Assembly (NCBI GenBank): GCA_023416575.1
Contig: JAEZHL010000039.1
Location: 1-5,334 of the forward strand
Length of the DNA stretch: 5,334 bases
DNA from: Pseudomonadota bacterium
GTDB lineage: Bacteria; Pseudomonadota; Alphaproteobacteria; Rhizobiales; Hyphomicrobiaceae
Reading direction: 5' to 3'
Under the pieces are notes generated by a model. The model saw only the letters and a list, made by a program, of their open reading frames with translations. It had not been told where the DNA came from and ran no database searches. Made by a program: the position numbers and the translations under genes. Shown here piece by piece: positions 5,159 to 5,334 of this stretch (the stretch's first letter is position 1; each line of letters starts with the position of its first letter).

Positions 5159-5334
5159 ATGATCATCAAGATCCTGGGTTCTGCTGCCGGTGGCGGTTTC
5201 CCGCAGTGGAACTGCAATTGCCGCAACTGTGCCGACGTTCGTCGCGGCGTCGATGTTCTGGAGCCGCGCACGCAGTCCTCGCTCGCGGTGAGCCTCGACG
5301 GTCGGAACTGGACGCTGATCAACGCCTCCCCCGA
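5159..5334 (+). CDS. pqqB: PQQ biosynthesis protein PqqB, N-terminal part (runs off the right edge)
   Basis: Only 58 codons plus two bases are present, out of roughly 300 in a full protein. The N-terminus is diagnostic: ILGSAAGGGFPQWNCNCRNC (residues 5-24), then RTQSSLAVS and TLINASP, the highly conserved start of PqqB. The cysteines in NCNCRNC match the N-terminal cysteine cluster of this metallo-beta-lactamase-fold family. PqqB acts in the cytoplasm in making pyrroloquinoline quinone, reported as an iron-dependent hydroxylase on the Glu-Tyr-derived intermediate; transport was proposed earlier. The metal-binding histidines lie outside the window. The ATG at 5159-5161 has GGGAG (5146-5150) 8 bases upstream. 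No pqqA reading frame with the Glu-x3-Tyr motif is seen just upstream, so pqqB appears to be the first pqq gene here. Confidence 0.95.
   Translation, partial: MIIKILGSAAGGGFPQWNCNCRNCADVRRGVDVLEPRTQSSLAVSLDGRNWTLINASP

Noticed and set aside
4581..5162. 193-codon plus-strand frame running into the pqqB start, and a 193-codon minus-strand frame (4741-5322) that begins inside pqqB
   Set aside because: Both cross the promoter-like gap or pqqB in the wrong frame and have low-complexity Arg/Ser/Ala content; only the last 57 codons of the minus frame look like a real protein.

Overview
The window is GC-rich DNA with tightly packed genes, and its content points to an alphaproteobacterium, probably in or near the Hyphomicrobiales (Rhizobiales). 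The main evidence is the minus-strand series murA - DUF2948 - hisD - UPF0262 - low-molecular-weight phosphatase-like protein. DUF2948 and UPF0262 are families I know essentially from Alphaproteobacteria, and this order is a familiar alphaproteobacterial cluster. The genus cannot be told from the sequence.

Layout from left to right. Positions 1-186 (minus) hold the first 62 codons of a PLP-dependent class I/II aminotransferase. It appears to have its own promoter at 216-245, with a perfect 15-base palindrome in the spacer. Positions 307-4536 (minus) are the conserved cluster, transcribed right to left: murA, a 167-base gap with a hairpin, the DUF2948 gene, hisD, the UPF0262 gene and the phosphatase-like gene. 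The last four genes are separated by 33, 9 and 1 bases, so they look like one transcript. To the right of murA is a less GC-rich gap (4537-4740), then a small basic protein gene (4741-4914, minus). A second, poorly supported 49-codon frame (4895-5044, minus) overlaps that gene's start. After a gap containing a hairpin (5074-5089), pqqB begins on the plus strand at 5159 and runs off the window.

Functions. MurA makes the first committed peptidoglycan precursor in the cytoplasm. HisD performs the last two oxidations of histidine synthesis. The DUF2948 and UPF0262 proteins have no established function. The phosphatase-like protein keeps the CX5R active-site loop. PqqB belongs to the pathway for the redox cofactor pyrroloquinoline quinone (PQQ), used by periplasmic alcohol and sugar dehydrogenases, so the organism probably makes PQQ. 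No pqqA precursor-peptide gene is visible directly upstream of pqqB.

No tRNA, rRNA, CRISPR array, transposase or phage gene was seen. Most of the window is ordinary core genome. The points most worth a second look are the palindrome in the aminotransferase promoter, pqqB without an adjacent pqqA, the small-gene region between murA and pqqB, and the apparent lack of infA after the phosphatase-like gene.
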